Shown here one piece after another: positions 43,503-52,842 of a stretch of DNA of 64,000 nt. The stretch's first letter is position 1; every line of letters begins with the position of its first letter. The notes under the pieces were generated by a model. The model was not told the DNA's origin and did not search any database. It saw only the letters and a list, made by a program, of their open reading frames with translations. The DNA lies in NCBI RefSeq assembly GCF_017742835.1, contig NZ_CP072392.1:5084180-5148179 (forward strand), in the 5' to 3' direction. Both the position numbers and the translations under genes were made by a program. Source of the DNA: Aquabacter sp. L1I39. Lineage in GTDB: Bacteria > Pseudomonadota > Alphaproteobacteria > Rhizobiales > Xanthobacteraceae.

Positions 43503-44366
43503 TCACACCCGCACGGAGCGCCGTCCGATGATGGCGAAGCGCAGGCGGGAGGAGATGAAGTCGATCACCGCCACCATGATGAGCATCATCAGGATGAGGA
43601 AGCTCACCTTCTGCCATTCCAGGATGCGGATCTGTTCCGCCAGATGCAGGCCGAGGCCGCCCGCGCCGACAATGCCCACGATGGTGGACTGGCGGGAATT
43701 GGACTCGAAATAATAGAGGATCTGGCTCGCCAGCACCGGCAGCACCTGGGGGAAGAGGCCGAAGCGCACCCCTTCCAGCGGCCCCCCACCCGAGGCGGTG
43801 ATGCCTTCCACCGGCTTGTGGTCGCTTGCTTCCACCGCCTCCGAGAAGAGCTTGCCCAATTCGCCGATGGACGAGGTGGCGATGGCCAGGATGCCGGCAA
43901 AGGGCCCAAGGCCCACCACTGTCACATAGATCAGCGCCCAGATGAGCTTGTCGACGCCGCGGAACACATCCAGCACCCGGCGCACGAGCGTGTGTATCAG
44001 CGGATTGCGCACCACATTCTTGGCCGCCAGCAGGCCGAACGGCAAGGCGAGCACCGCGCCAGCGAACGTGCCGAGGAAGGCGATGGCCAAAGTCTCGCCC
44101 AAGGCGTGCATGTAGAGCGGCAATTGCTTGCCCGGATCGGGCGGCATCATCAGGGTGAGGAAATGGAAGAGCTGGGCAAGGCCAGTGCCGATGCGGGCCA
44201 GCGAGAAGCCCAGATGCCACAGCGCATAGGCCACGAGCAGCGCCATGCCGCCCAGCAGCACCCAGCCGGTGATGCGCCCGGCATCGGTGGCGCGGAAATG
44301 CTGCGGATAAAGCGCCTTCAAGCGCGCCTGTTCAGCCGGATCGAAGGCGAGACGGGCCCGGTTCAT
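43503..44366 (-). CDS. phnE: Phosphonate ABC transporter permease PhnE (second copy)
   Basis: This 287-residue inner-membrane permease of the PhnE group has about six helices. The permease motif EAVEASDHKPVEGITASGGG (EAA-loop type) contacts the ATPase, and GAGGLGLHLAEQIRILEWQK is the family C-terminal signature. It begins MNRARLAFDPAEQARLKALY and overlaps the end of the upstream phnE by 4 bp (ATGA), so it is translationally coupled. PhnE proteins often come in two copies that pair as a heterodimer. It imports phosphonates or phosphite-type compounds together with PhnC and PhnD. Confidence 0.92.
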   Translation of the reverse strand: MNRARLAFDPAEQARLKALYPQHFRATDAGRITGWVLLGGMALLVAYALWHLGFSLARIGTGLAQLFHFLTLMMPPDPGKQLPLYMHALGETLAIAFLGTFAGAVLALPFGLLAAKNVVRNPLIHTLVRRVLDVFRGVDKLIWALIYVTVVGLGPFAGILAIATSSIGELGKLFSEAVEASDHKPVEGITASGGGPLEGVRFGLFPQVLPVLASQILYYFESNSRQSTIVGIVGAGGLGLHLAEQIRILEWQKVSFLILMMLIMVAVIDFISSRLRFAIIGRRSVRV

Positions 44367-45334
44367 CGGCCGGCCTCCATGCTGATGAGCCGATGGCGGA
44401 TGCGCTCCGTCACCAGGTCGATGATGGTGACCGTGGCGATGATGAGCAGGAGGATGGCGGAGACGTCGGAATAGTAGAATTTGCGGATGGCCTCGACCAG
44501 GTCCTGGCCGATGCCGCCCGCCCCCACGAAGCCCATGATGGCCGCCTCGCGCACATTGATCTCGAAGCGCAGCAGGCCGTAGGAGGCGAAGTTGGAGAGC
44601 ACCTGCGGCATCACGGCCAGCCGCACCGCCTGAACCCAGGAGGCGCCGGCGGCCGTGGCGCCCTCCACCGGCTTCATGTCGATATTCTCCACCACCTCGG
44701 CGAACAATTTGCCCAGCGCGCCCATGGTGTGGATGGCGAGCGCCATGACGCCCGGCATGGGACCGAGGCCGAAGGCCACCACGAACAGAAGCGCGAACAC
44801 GATCTCCGGCACCGTGCGGCAGAATTCCAGCAGGCGGCGGGCGGCAAAGCGGATGGTGGTGTTGCGGGTGAGATTGGCGGAGGCGAGGAAACACAGGGCG
44901 AGCGCGCCGATGACGCCGAACACCGTGCCGAGATAGGCGATCAGGATGGTATCGGCCAGCAGCTTCAGCCAGCCATCCAGGTTCCAGTACCATTCGGCGA
45001 GATCCGTGCCGAGCTGGTCGAGCCGCAAGGTGGGCAGGATGTTCCAGAAATAGTCGCCCAGCCGGAAGGCATTGGCGGCGAAGACCGAGGGCTTCACCTC
45101 GCCCCACCAGCAAGACAGGGCAATGCACACGGCCACCACGCCGGCGGCGATGAGCGAATGGCGACGGCGCGCGGCCACCGCCTCGTCATAGAGGCGCGCG
45201 AGCGGCGCGATCTGCTCTGCGGGGAGGCGGACGACGGTATGGGCCAAGGCGCGCGGATCCGGTGGCAGGGGCAAAGGGCGAAAGAAAGGGACCAAGAAAG
45301 AAAAAGGCGCGGCCGTCTCCGGCCGCGCCCTCAA
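44363..45334 (-). CDS. phnE: Phosphonate ABC transporter permease PhnE (first copy)
   Basis: This PhnE-type inner-membrane permease of up to 323 residues has a long cytoplasmic N-terminus, one early helix (SLIAAGVVAVCIALSCWW), then the permease core. The core includes the ABC-contact loop EVVENIDMKPVEGATAAGAS and GFVGAGGIGQDLVEAIRKFY. The start is uncertain. TTG 45334 lies within the terminator-like hairpin downstream of phnD, and TTG 45295 or a later codon would begin after it. Order phnC-phnD-phnE-phnE is standard for phosphonate uptake. No C-P lyase (phnGHIJKLM) genes are in view. Confidence 0.9.
   Translation of the reverse strand: MRARPETAAPFSFLVPFFRPLPLPPDPRALAHTVVRLPAEQIAPLARLYDEAVAARRRHSLIAAGVVAVCIALSCWWGEVKPSVFAANAFRLGDYFWNILPTLRLDQLGTDLAEWYWNLDGWLKLLADTILIAYLGTVFGVIGALALCFLASANLTRNTTIRFAARRLLEFCRTVPEIVFALLFVVAFGLGPMPGVMALAIHTMGALGKLFAEVVENIDMKPVEGATAAGASWVQAVRLAVMPQVLSNFASYGLLRFEINVREAAIMGFVGAGGIGQDLVEAIRKFYYSDVSAILLLIIATVTIIDLVTERIRHRLISMEAGR
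45301..45329 (-). terminator. Terminator/attenuator between phnD and phnE
   Basis: GGCGCGGCC (45306-45314) pairs with GGCCGCGCC (45321-45329), and on the minus strand it is followed by TTTTTCTTTCTT. It lies 10 bp after the phnD stop and overlaps the earliest possible phnE start. It probably makes binding-protein mRNA more abundant than permease mRNA by partial termination. Confidence 0.75.
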
Positions 45335-45338
45335 ATCC

Positions 45339-46250
45339 TCAGGACGCCTTCTTCTTGCGCAGGTCGTCCACGAACTTGTTCAGCTCGATGATGGCCTGGT
45401 AGGAGGAATTGTCCACCGGCTGCCACACCTGCTGCTTGCCTTCATAGATCTTGTCGAAGGCGGCCTTGTCGTTCTTCTCGATGGAGAAGAAGGCATCGCG
45501 GATCTTGGCCTTGAGGTCCGCCGGCAGGCTGTCCAGATAGGCCAGCGGCGAATTCACGATCTGGTCGGACTTGAAGATGATGCGATAGTCCGAATACTTG
45601 GCCATCCCCTTGCGCTCCATGCGCATGAGGTTGGATTCCTGCTCGTCATTCCACCAGTTGAAGGCGGCGTCGCAGGTGCCCTGCTGCACGCCGATGACGG
45701 CGTTCTCGTGGGAGCCGGCATAGACCACCTTGCCGAAGAACTGGTCGGGCTGGATGCCCATCTTGTTCATGGCGAAGCGCGGGACATTGTTGCCGGAGGT
45801 GGAGTTGGGATCCACCAGGCAGAGATTCTTGCCCTTCAGGTCCTCGATGGACTTGTAGGGGCTGTCGGCCTTCACATAGAGCACCGAATGGTAGCCCTTG
45901 GTGCCGTCCGCATTCACCTCGATGGCGAAGGCCTCGATCTTGGCGCCGGTCATCAGCGCGCGGGCGAAGGAGGACGGGCCGTAGGAGGCGATGTGGATGT
46001 TGCCGGCGCGCTGGCCCTCGATCACCGCCGCATAGTCATTGGCGATGCGCAGCGTGACCTTGGTGCCGATTTCCTTGGTCAGGTAGCTCATGAGCGGCGC
46101 GTAGCGCTCGGTCACGCCCGAGGCATTCTCGGCGGGGATGATGGCGAACACCAGCTCGGGATACTGGGCCTTCCAGTCCTGGGCGAGCGCGGCGCCCGCG
46201 GACATGGCCAGCGCAGCGCCAGCGGCGATGAGGGTACGGCGGGTCAGCAT
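45339..46250 (-). CDS. phnD: Phosphonate-binding periplasmic protein PhnD
   Basis: This 303-residue solute-binding protein starts with a Sec/Tat-like signal (MLTRRTLIAAGAALAMSAGA then ALAQDW). The mature chain contains VFAIIPAENASGVTERYAPL, with the PhnD-type ligand region IASYGPSSFARAL. NSTSGNNVPRFAMNKMGI and DAAFNWWNDEQ follow, matching family phosphonate-contact segments. The start at ATG 46250 has GAGGAAAG seven to nine bases before it; ATG 46268 is possible. It is followed by a terminator-like hairpin, then the permeases. Confidence 0.93.
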   Translation of the reverse strand: MLTRRTLIAAGAALAMSAGAALAQDWKAQYPELVFAIIPAENASGVTERYAPLMSYLTKEIGTKVTLRIANDYAAVIEGQRAGNIHIASYGPSSFARALMTGAKIEAFAIEVNADGTKGYHSVLYVKADSPYKSIEDLKGKNLCLVDPNSTSGNNVPRFAMNKMGIQPDQFFGKVVYAGSHENAVIGVQQGTCDAAFNWWNDEQESNLMRMERKGMAKYSDYRIIFKSDQIVNSPLAYLDSLPADLKAKIRDAFFSIEKNDKAAFDKIYEGKQQVWQPVDNSSYQAIIELNKFVDDLRKKKAS

Positions 46251-46378
46251 GTGTCTTTCCTCGACCATGGGGAAACGGAAAACGCGGAAACGCGGCAAGG
46301 CGATGGGCGGCGCGCATGCGCCGACCGGCCGGGCGGCGGGCCGCCCGGAAGGACAAAGCTCGTTTGCAGAACCTGCGG

Positions 46379-47185
46379 TCAGACCGCGACGGCGGCCTCG
46401 GCCGGAGCGCCCACGGGCTCGGGCCGGGGGGCGACGTCCATCACCTCCCCCGCCTCCAGCCCATAGAGATCGCGCGCCACGTCCTCGGTGAGGGCGGCGG
46501 GCGCGCCGTCGAACACCACCCGGCCGCCCGCCATGCCCACCAGCCGGTCGCAATAGGTGCGGGCGAGGTCGAGCGAGTGCAGGTTGCACAGCACGGTGAT
46601 GCCGAAATGCTTGTTGATGCGCAGGAGCGCGTCCATCACCACCTTGGTGTTGCGCGGATCCAGAGAGGCGATGGGCTCGTCGGCGAGGATCAGGCCCGGC
46701 TCCTGCACCAGAGCGCGGGCGATGGCGACGCGCTGCTGCTGGCCGCCGGACAGGCTGTCGGCCCGCTGGCCGGCGAAGGAGGCCATGTCGAACTGGTCGA
46801 GGGCGGAGAGCGCCATGGCCTTGTCGTCAGCGCTCCAGCTCTTGGAGAGCGCGCGCCAAGCCGGCATGGTGGAGAGGCGCCCCATGAGCACGTTGGTGAG
46901 CACGTCGAGACGGCCCACCAAGTTGAATTGCTGGAACACCATGGCCGCCTGGGCGCGCCATTGGCGCAGCGCCTGGCCCTTGAGGCCCGTCACGTCGCGC
47001 CCGTCATACAGGATGCGGCCACCGGTGGGATCCTGGAGCCGGTTCACCATGCGCAGCAAGGTGGACTTGCCCGCGCCCGACCGCCCGATCACGCCCACGA
47101 AGGCGCCGCCGCCGATCTGGAGATTCACGTCCGACACCGCCACCTTGTCGCCGAAGCGGCAGGTGAGGCCTTCCATCACGAGCAT
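46379..47185 (-). CDS. phnC: Phosphonate ABC transporter ATPase PhnC
   Basis: This 268-residue ABC ATPase drives the importer. Walker A is [20 protein letters not shown], the signature motif is [16 protein letters not shown], and Walker B is [14 protein letters not shown] with the H-loop in [10 protein letters not shown]. The C-terminal tail ([19 protein letters not shown]) is a low-complexity extension. The ATG at 47185 is preceded by a GGAG-type site. It heads the phnCDE operon. A phosphate-starvation promoter would be expected, but no clear Pho box could be read upstream. Confidence 0.93.
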   Translation of the reverse strand: MLVMEGLTCRFGDKVAVSDVNLQIGGGAFVGVIGRSGAGKSTLLRMVNRLQDPTGGRILYDGRDVTGLKGQALRQWRAQAAMVFQQFNLVGRLDVLTNVLMGRLSTMPAWRALSKSWSADDKAMALSALDQFDMASFAGQRADSLSGGQQQRVAIARALVQEPGLILADEPIASLDPRNTKVVMDALLRINKHFGITVLCNLHSLDLARTYCDRLVGMAGGRVVFDGAPAALTEDVARDLYGLEAGEVMDVAPRPEPVGAPAEAAVAV

Positions 47186-47302
47186 AAGCCGTGCTCCGGT
47201 TCGTTCCGGAGTTTTCCATTAAGGATGCCGCGCAACAGACGTGTGACGGTTCGGTGATGACGGCGGGCGCAGACGATGCCAGTCCTTCAATAGTTCTTAT
47301 TC

Positions 47303-47382
47303 TACAATAGGTTACAAAATTACCTCTCGCCGAGAAATTTGTTGGCCGGACTGGACAAATGCCCCGTCCGGCCGGCTTTTTT
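47303..47382 (+). ncRNA. Possible small RNA ending in a plus-strand terminator
   Basis: A clear intrinsic terminator, GGCCGGAC (47344-47351) with GTCCGGCC (47366-47373) and TTTTTT at 47377-47382, points in the plus direction. No plus-strand gene precedes it, because phnC and DUF1428 are both on the minus strand. A -10-like TACAAT lies at 47303-47308, so a transcript of about 65-70 nt could start near 47315. No good -35 box is seen. The call rests on the orphan terminator. Confidence 0.3.
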
Positions 47383-47392
47383 CACGGCGCTG

Positions 47393-47746
47393 TCACAGTC
47401 CGACCAGGGTCTTGAAGCCGCCGAAGATCATCCGCTTGCCGTCGAAGGGCATAGCCGCCATGTCCTTGGGCATGCGTTCGTCCGCGAACACCTTGGCATT
47501 GGTGGCATCACGCGCCTCCCGCGAGGCGTGCACGATCCAGGAAAAGATGACGACCTCGTCCTCGGTGGCGTGCACGGCGCGGGGGAAGGAGGTCAACTCG
47601 CCGTAAGGGACATCGTCGCCGATGCACTCCACCACGGCCAGCGCCCCATGCTCCTTCCAGAGGCGCGCGCCCAGCTCCGCCAGGGGGCGATAGTCCTCGA
47701 TCCTGTTCTTCGGCACCGCCAGCACGAACCCATCCACATAAGCCAT
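47393..47746 (-). CDS. DUF1428-family protein
   Basis: This 117-residue protein of the DUF1428 family has a dimeric alpha/beta-barrel-like fold with no known reaction. It begins MAYVDGFVLAVPKNRIEDYR and includes HGALAVVECIGDDVPYGELT and the C-terminal DERMPKDMAAMPFDGKRMIF, which are strongly conserved across the family. The start at 47746 follows GGAGATGG. It is a single-gene unit between phnC and the small membrane peptide gene, with no functional hint from neighbours. Confidence 0.85.
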   Translation of the reverse strand: MAYVDGFVLAVPKNRIEDYRPLAELGARLWKEHGALAVVECIGDDVPYGELTSFPRAVHATEDEVVIFSWIVHASREARDATNAKVFADERMPKDMAAMPFDGKRMIFGGFKTLVGL

Positions 47747-47817
47747 GGCTGCCATCTCCTGATGCTTCACCCGCGCCCCAAGGACGCGCGCAGGGGCGCG
47801 GGGCCGACAGGCGGGAC

Positions 47818-47851
47818 AAAAAAAAGCGGCGCTGGGAAGTCCCAGCGCCGC
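47818..47851 (-). terminator. Intrinsic terminator downstream of the 27-residue ORF
   Basis: GCGGCGCTGGG (47826-47836) pairs with CCCAGCGCCGC (47841-47851) around AAGT, and eight T residues follow on the minus strand (47825-47818). A perfect 11-bp stem with a T8 tail is a strong terminator. The only minus-strand unit it can serve is the small ORF at 47914-47997. Confidence 0.85.
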
Positions 47852-47913
47852 CCGATCGACCTTCCTTCGGGGTTTTTGTGTTTATGGAAGGCGGCTTGAG
47901 TGTGGGGCCGAGC

Positions 47914-47997
47914 TCAGATCATGCCCAGAAGCACCGCGCCGATGAAGGCCAAGGCGGCACATAGGGAGAGCAAGTCGAACTTCCTGCCGTGGTTCAC
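47914..47997 (-). CDS. 27-residue single-helix membrane protein
   Basis: This tiny ORF starts at GTG 47997 with AAAAGGG nine bases upstream, and an in-frame stop immediately before it fixes the limit. The protein reads MNHGRKFDLLSLCAALAFIG then AVLLGMI: a short basic N-terminus and one transmembrane helix. It is followed 63 bp later by a strong intrinsic terminator, which suggests a dedicated short transcript. An AT-rich promoter-like region lies at 48030-48080. Small one-helix proteins of this kind often modulate membrane complexes. No family is recognised with certainty, and a leader-peptide role is also possible. Confidence 0.55.
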   Translation of the reverse strand: MNHGRKFDLLSLCAALAFIGAVLLGMI

Positions 47998-48212
47998 CTC
48001 TCAACGCCCTTTTCAGGTCGATCTTCAGCGCAACTTTAGCAAAGAAACCAAGGGTTAAAAGGCAATAAACGTACTGCAACGCCGCAAGGGCACCCTGCAA
48101 CGCGGCACGGCTGCGACGAAAGTCGAAAGATTTCAGCGGCGCATCCCATGACGCGCCGCACGTTACCTGCCGGAAAAAAATTCAGACGGCCCGGCAGGCG
48201 GGGGCAGCCCCC

Positions 48213-49475
48213 TCACCGCTCGCGGATGGCCCGTTCCAGGAAGGCGGCCACCAGCAGCGCGTTGCGGTCGCGGCCGAACCGGCCCACCACCTGCACCCCC
48301 ACCGGGAGCCCGGCGGCGTTCTCCAGGCCGGTGACATTGATGCAGGGCGTGCCCATGAGGGTCCACAGCCGGTTGAACATCGGCGAGCCTGTGGAAGCAA
48401 ACCCTTCCAGCGCCGCGCCGGGGGCGGAGAAGGTGAGCAGCGCGTCGAAATGCGCGAACAGATCGCCCAGCGCATGGCGCGCCCGCTTGGCCGTACGGCG
48501 GGCCGTGTCATAAGCATCGGCGGGGATCGTCGCAGCCCGGTCGAGATGGGCGGCAAGCTGCTCGGACATGCCGTCACGATGGAAGTCATAGTCGTCGGCG
48601 AGCGCGATGGCCGCCTCGAAATCCTGGATCGTGGCGCACATGGGGTCGGCGGCCTCGATCTCGTCGGGCAGGTCGATGGCGGCCACCTGCGCGCCCGCCG
48701 CGATAGCGGCCTTCGCCGCCGCCTCCAACGCTGCATGGGCATCGGCATCGGCATTCTCGGCGCGGGCGGTGCGCACCAGGGCGATGCGCGGCGCCTGCGC
48801 CACGTCCTCCCCAATATCAAGGTCCCGCCCGGTCATGGCCCCCACCGCGAAGGCGACATCCGCCACGCGGGCGCCGAACACGCCGATCGTGTCCAGATGC
48901 CAGGAGAAGGTCTTCATGCCCAAGGTGGGCAAGGTGCGGAAGGTGGGCTTGTAGCCGGTCACCCCGCAAAAGGCCGCCGGGCGGATGACCGACCCGCCGG
49001 TCTGGGTGCCCAGCGCCAGCGGCACCATGCCCGCCGCCACCGCCGCCGCCGAGCCCGAGGACGAGCCGCCGGGCGAGTGGGAGAGATTGCGCGGATTGCG
49101 CGTCACCGAGGGCTTCAGGAAGGCGAATTCCGTGGTCACCGCCTTGCCCGGCACGAGGCCGCCGGCCCGCTTCACCTGCCGCACAACGGGGGCGTCCTGC
49201 ACCGGGCGGTGACCGGCATAGATCGCAGACCCGTAGGTGGTGGGCAGATCGCGGGTGTCGAGAATGTCCTTCACCGCCACCGCAAGACCCGCCAGCGGAC
49301 GCTGCGCCAGGCCCGGCTCTTGCGCGGCTTTTGCCGCCGCCTCCAGGTCGAGGCTTTCAAAGGCACGCACCTGGGGTTCGTGGGCGGCGATGGCGGCAAC
49401 GCCTTGGGCGAGCACGTCGGCCGGGGAAAGCCGGCCGGCGCGGATGTCGAGGGCGAGGTCGCGGGCGAGCAGCAT
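48213..49475 (-). CDS. Amidase (amidase-signature family)
   Basis: This 420-residue amide hydrolase has an intact Ser-cisSer-Lys triad. Lys69 is in [12 protein letters not shown], the cis-serine is within [14 protein letters not shown] (residues 134-146) and the nucleophile Ser162 is in [16 protein letters not shown]. GatA-like features are limited and no gatB/gatC genes are nearby, so a stand-alone amidase is more likely than a tRNA amidotransferase subunit. The C-terminus has [20 protein letters not shown], conserved in the family. It is divergent from pyrB across a 306-bp gap in which no gene or clear promoter was recognised. The natural amide is unknown. Confidence 0.88.
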   Translation of the reverse strand: MLLARDLALDIRAGRLSPADVLAQGVAAIAAHEPQVRAFESLDLEAAAKAAQEPGLAQRPLAGLAVAVKDILDTRDLPTTYGSAIYAGHRPVQDAPVVRQVKRAGGLVPGKAVTTEFAFLKPSVTRNPRNLSHSPGGSSSGSAAAVAAGMVPLALGTQTGGSVIRPAAFCGVTGYKPTFRTLPTLGMKTFSWHLDTIGVFGARVADVAFAVGAMTGRDLDIGEDVAQAPRIALVRTARAENADADAHAALEAAAKAAIAAGAQVAAIDLPDEIEAADPMCATIQDFEAAIALADDYDFHRDGMSEQLAAHLDRAATIPADAYDTARRTAKRARHALGDLFAHFDALLTFSAPGAALEGFASTGSPMFNRLWTLMGTPCINVTGLENAAGLPVGVQVVGRFGRDRNALLVAAFLERAIRER

Positions 49476-49781
49476 GGCGGGGGAACTCCGGGTACGCGAA
49501 ACCGAGGGGGCCGGCAGGGCGCCGAGCCGAAAAGCGGGCGCACCTTATCATGCCCGCACCGGCCCGCTCTGCCTCAGGCGGGCATCATCCCCACCCACCC
49601 GCGCTCAAGCCGCATAAGGCACGATCTTCTCGATCTCGCCCGCCAGCCGGGGCGCCTCACTCTCGGCCCCTTCCCTCCCCCGCCCCGCTGGGGCTCTCCC
49701 CATCAAACGCGAGGCCCGCACGCGCCTTGCCCCTTCCGCGCTTGCGGGGGGGCGTGGGGTCCGGTATGGCTCCGGCCTGCC

Positions 49782-50729
49782 ATGTCATCAGCCTCGCCCT
49801 ATACCCTCTCCTCTCGGCACCTCATCGGTATCGAGGGGCTGTCGGCCGCCGAGATCGTCGGCCTGCTCGATCTTGCCGAGGAGTTCGTCACCCTCAACCG
49901 GCAAGTGGAAAAGAAGCGGACCACCCTGCGCGGGCGGACGCAGATCAACCTCTTCTTCGAGGCCTCCACCCGCACCCAGTCCTCGTTCGAGATCGCCGGA
50001 AAGCGGCTCGGCGCGGACGTGATGAACATGTCGGTGGGCAATTCCTCGGTGAAGAAGGGCGAGAGCCTCATCGATACGGCGGTGACGCTGAACGCCATGC
50101 ATCCCGACCTTTTGGTGGTGCGCCACCACGCGTCCGGCGCGGTCGCCCTGCTCGCCCGCAAGGTGGATTGCTGCGTCATCAATGCCGGCGACGGGGCCCA
50201 CGAGCATCCCACCCAGGCGCTGCTCGACGCGCTCACCATCCGCCGCAACAAGGGCACCATCCAGGGGCTCACCGTCGCCATTTGTGGCGACGTGATGCAT
50301 TCGCGGGTGGCCCGCTCCAACATCCATCTGCTCCACACGCTGGGGGCCCAGGTGCGCGTGGTCGCCCCCTCCACCTTGCTGCCGAGCGGCATCGAGCAGT
50401 TCGGCGTGGAGGTGCACAAGACCATGGAGAGCGGGCTGGAGGGGGCGGACATCGTCATGATGCTGCGCCTCCAGCGCGAGCGCATGGCGGGGTCCTTCAT
50501 CCCCTCGGTGAAGGAATATTTCCACTATTTCGGCCTCGACGAGCAGAAGCTGCGGCGGGCCAAGCCCGATGCGCTGGTAATGCATCCCGGCCCCATGAAC
50601 CGGGGCGTGGAGATCGATTCGGCGGTCGCGGACGGCGCCCAGTCGCTGATCCGCGAACAGGTGGAGATGGGCGTCGCCGTGCGCATGGCGGTGCTGGACA
50701 TGCTGGCGCGGAAGCTTCCCAATGCGTGA
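49782..50729 (+). CDS. pyrB: Aspartate carbamoyltransferase catalytic subunit PyrB
   Basis: This 315-residue enzyme joins carbamoyl phosphate and aspartate in pyrimidine synthesis. The carbamoyl-phosphate site is [20 protein letters not shown], then [18 protein letters not shown] and the C-terminal [13 protein letters not shown], all intact. No pyrI regulatory gene is present. The downstream dihydroorotase-like gene overlaps its last 8 bp. In Pseudomonas-type enzymes a degenerate dihydroorotase partner is required for ATCase assembly, which fits this arrangement. The start ATG 49782 gives a normal N-terminus. Confidence 0.95.
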   Translation: MSSASPYTLSSRHLIGIEGLSAAEIVGLLDLAEEFVTLNRQVEKKRTTLRGRTQINLFFEASTRTQSSFEIAGKRLGADVMNMSVGNSSVKKGESLIDTAVTLNAMHPDLLVVRHHASGAVALLARKVDCCVINAGDGAHEHPTQALLDALTIRRNKGTIQGLTVAICGDVMHSRVARSNIHLLHTLGAQVRVVAPSTLLPSGIEQFGVEVHKTMESGLEGADIVMMLRLQRERMAGSFIPSVKEYFHYFGLDEQKLRRAKPDALVMHPGPMNRGVEIDSAVADGAQSLIREQVEMGVAVRMAVLDMLARKLPNA

Positions 50730-52041
50730 GAATGGTCGCCCCCTCTGGTCCGAGCCCCATCCCCTGGTGCTCGCCAATGCCCGCATCATCGATCCCTCCC
50801 GCGGCGCCGATTATCGCGGCGACGTACTGCTCTCCGACGGCATCATCCGCGATGCCGGCTTCGGCCTGGCCGCCGCCGGCGTGCCGGAAGGGGCGGAAGT
50901 GGTGGACTGCGCCGGGGCCGTGGTCGCCCCCGGCCTCGTGGACATGCGCGCCTTCGTGGGCGAGCCGGGCGCCGAGCATCGCGAGACGCTGGCCTCCGCC
51001 AGCCATGCCGCCGCCGCCGGCGGCGTGACCACCATCGTCTGCCAGCCGGACACCGACCCGGTGGTGGATGACCCTGCCATCGTCGACTTCATCCTGCGCC
51101 GCGCCCGCGACACGGCGGTGGTGCGCGTCCATCCCATGGCCGCCCTCACCAAGGGCCTCAAGGGCGAGGAGATGACCGAGATCGGCCTGCTCCAGGCCGC
51201 CGGCGCCGTCGCCTTCACGGACGGCGACCGCTCGGTGAAGAGCGCCCAGGTGCTGCGCCGGTCGCTGGCCTATGGCCGCGACTTTGACGCCCTGGTGGTG
51301 CATCACACCGAGGATGCCACCATGTCCGGCGGCGCCATGAACGAAGGCGCCTTCGCCTCCCGCCTTGGCCTGCCCGGCATTCCCCGCGCCGCCGAGACCA
51401 TCGTGCTGGAGCGCGACCTGCGCCTGGTGGCCATGACGCAGGGCCGCTACCACGCCGCCTCGCTGACCTGCATGGAATCGCTGGAGGTGCTCGCCCGCGC
51501 CAAGGAAGCCGGCCTGCCGGTGACCGCCTCGGTGAGCATCAACCACCTGTCCTTCAACGAGCTGGACATCGGCCAGTACCGCACCTTCTTCAAGCTGCGC
51601 CCGCCGCTGCGCGCCGAGGACGACCGCCAGGCCCTGATCCGGGCGCTCGCCTCCGGCCTCATCGACGTGGTGGTCTCCGACCACACGCCGCAGGACGTGG
51701 AGGTCAAGCGCCTGCCCTTCGCGGAAGCCGAGCCCGGTGCCATCGGGCTGGAGACCCTGCTCTCCGCCGCCCTGCGCCTGGTGCATGCCGAGCAGGTGGA
51801 TCTGGTGAACCTGCTTTATGCCCTCTCCACCAAGCCGGCCGACCTGCTCGGGCTGAATGCCGGCACCCTGCGTCCGGGTGCCCCGGCGGATGTGATCGTG
51901 TTCGATCCGGACCTGCCTTATGTGCTCGACCCCCGGCAGCTGAAGTCGCGCTCGCGCAACACCCCCTTCGACGAGGCCCGCCTCTCCGGCCGGGTGCTGC
52001 GCACCGTGGTGGCCGGGCGGACGGTCTACGAGTTCGTGTGA
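50722..52041 (+). CDS. Dihydroorotase-like protein (probably non-catalytic, PyrC'/PyrX type)
   Basis: This 439-residue protein has the class I dihydroorotase fold but has lost key metal ligands. Where active enzymes read HxHLREPG, this protein reads [20 protein letters not shown], so both first-site histidines are gone. The segment [13 protein letters not shown] has Asn-His where an active site would often have His-His. The C-terminal VVSDHTPQD still keeps the aspartate. It overlaps pyrB by 8 bp and probably acts as a structural partner of PyrB, as PyrC' does in Pseudomonas. A working dihydroorotase should then be encoded elsewhere. A changed active site with another ligand set is the alternative. 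Confidence 0.85.
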   Translation: MRENGRPLWSEPHPLVLANARIIDPSRGADYRGDVLLSDGIIRDAGFGLAAAGVPEGAEVVDCAGAVVAPGLVDMRAFVGEPGAEHRETLASASHAAAAGGVTTIVCQPDTDPVVDDPAIVDFILRRARDTAVVRVHPMAALTKGLKGEEMTEIGLLQAAGAVAFTDGDRSVKSAQVLRRSLAYGRDFDALVVHHTEDATMSGGAMNEGAFASRLGLPGIPRAAETIVLERDLRLVAMTQGRYHAASLTCMESLEVLARAKEAGLPVTASVSINHLSFNELDIGQYRTFFKLRPPLRAEDDRQALIRALASGLIDVVVSDHTPQDVEVKRLPFAEAEPGAIGLETLLSAALRLVHAEQVDLVNLLYALSTKPADLLGLNAGTLRPGAPADVIVFDPDLPYVLDPRQLKSRSRNTPFDEARLSGRVLRTVVAGRTVYEFV

Positions 52042-52203
52042 GCCGGGCCCGGCGCGCCCCGGCAGCGCGGTCGGGGCGCCGCGATCTCCATTACGGACGA
52101 TTCATACGATTTAGAGAACGATCTCTGCGTCGGATTGCGATGCGCCCCGAGCGCCCCTTAGTCTAAGCCTAGAATTGATGTTCCTCCGGCTTCCTCGGAC
52201 CCC

Positions 52204-52842
52204 ATGTCGACCTTGATCTGGAGCCTTTCGCTCCCCCTCACCTTGGCTAGCGCTGCATTGGGATACCTTTTGGGGTCCATCCCCTTCGGCATCCTGGTGA
52301 CCCGCCTCGCCGGCACCACGGACATCCGAACCATCGGCTCGGGCAATATCGGCGCCACCAATGTGCTGCGCACCGGACGCAAGGACCTGGCCGCCGCGAC
52401 CCTCCTGGGCGATGCCCTGAAGGGCACCGTGGCGGTGCTTCTGGCGCGCGCCCTGTTCGGGCCGCAAGCGGCTCTGGTTGCAGGCTTTTTTGCCTTTCTG
52501 GGTCATCTCTGGCCGGTTTGGCTGGGCTTCAGGGGCGGTAAGGGGGTAGCGACTTTCCTGGGTGTAACCCTGGCCTTGTACTGGCCGTCCGCCCTCGCCT
52601 TTGCCCTGGTCTGGCTCTTGGTGGCCTATCTCAGCCGCTACTCGTCCCTGGCGGCGCTGATCGCTTCCGTGGCGACCCCTGTCAGCGCCTATCTGCTGGG
52701 CGCTCCGACCACCGCTATCTTCCTGGCAGGACTTGCGTTTCTGCTCTGGCTGAAGCACCACGCCAACATCGCCCGGCTTCTCGCGGGGACCGAGGGGCGG
52801 ATCGGCGCTAAATCCAAAAGCCCTGGAAAGTCAGAGGGATGA
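52204..52842 (+). CDS. plsY: Glycerol-3-phosphate acyltransferase PlsY
   Basis: This 212-residue integral inner-membrane enzyme transfers an acyl group from acyl-phosphate to glycerol 3-phosphate, the first step of phospholipid synthesis. Its three family motifs are intact: [31 protein letters not shown] and [18 protein letters not shown]. There are about five helices. The basic C-terminus ([11 protein letters not shown]) overlaps the dprA start by 4 bp (ATGA), so plsY-dprA form an operon, a common arrangement in this bacterial group. The 160-bp upstream region holds AT-rich promoter-like DNA around 52100-52140. Confidence 0.94.
   Translation: MSTLIWSLSLPLTLASAALGYLLGSIPFGILVTRLAGTTDIRTIGSGNIGATNVLRTGRKDLAAATLLGDALKGTVAVLLARALFGPQAALVAGFFAFLGHLWPVWLGFRGGKGVATFLGVTLALYWPSALAFALVWLLVAYLSRYSSLAALIASVATPVSAYLLGAPTTAIFLAGLAFLLWLKHHANIARLLAGTEGRIGAKSKSPGKSEG

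Noticed and set aside
43503-45128. Single 541-codon ORF spanning both phnE genes
   Set aside because: Its first half is a wrong frame of phnE copy 1; only the part from 44366 is real.
47186-47290. Pho box upstream of phnC
   Set aside because: CGTCAT and CGTCAC occur but with a 14-bp period, not the 11-bp period of Pho boxes.
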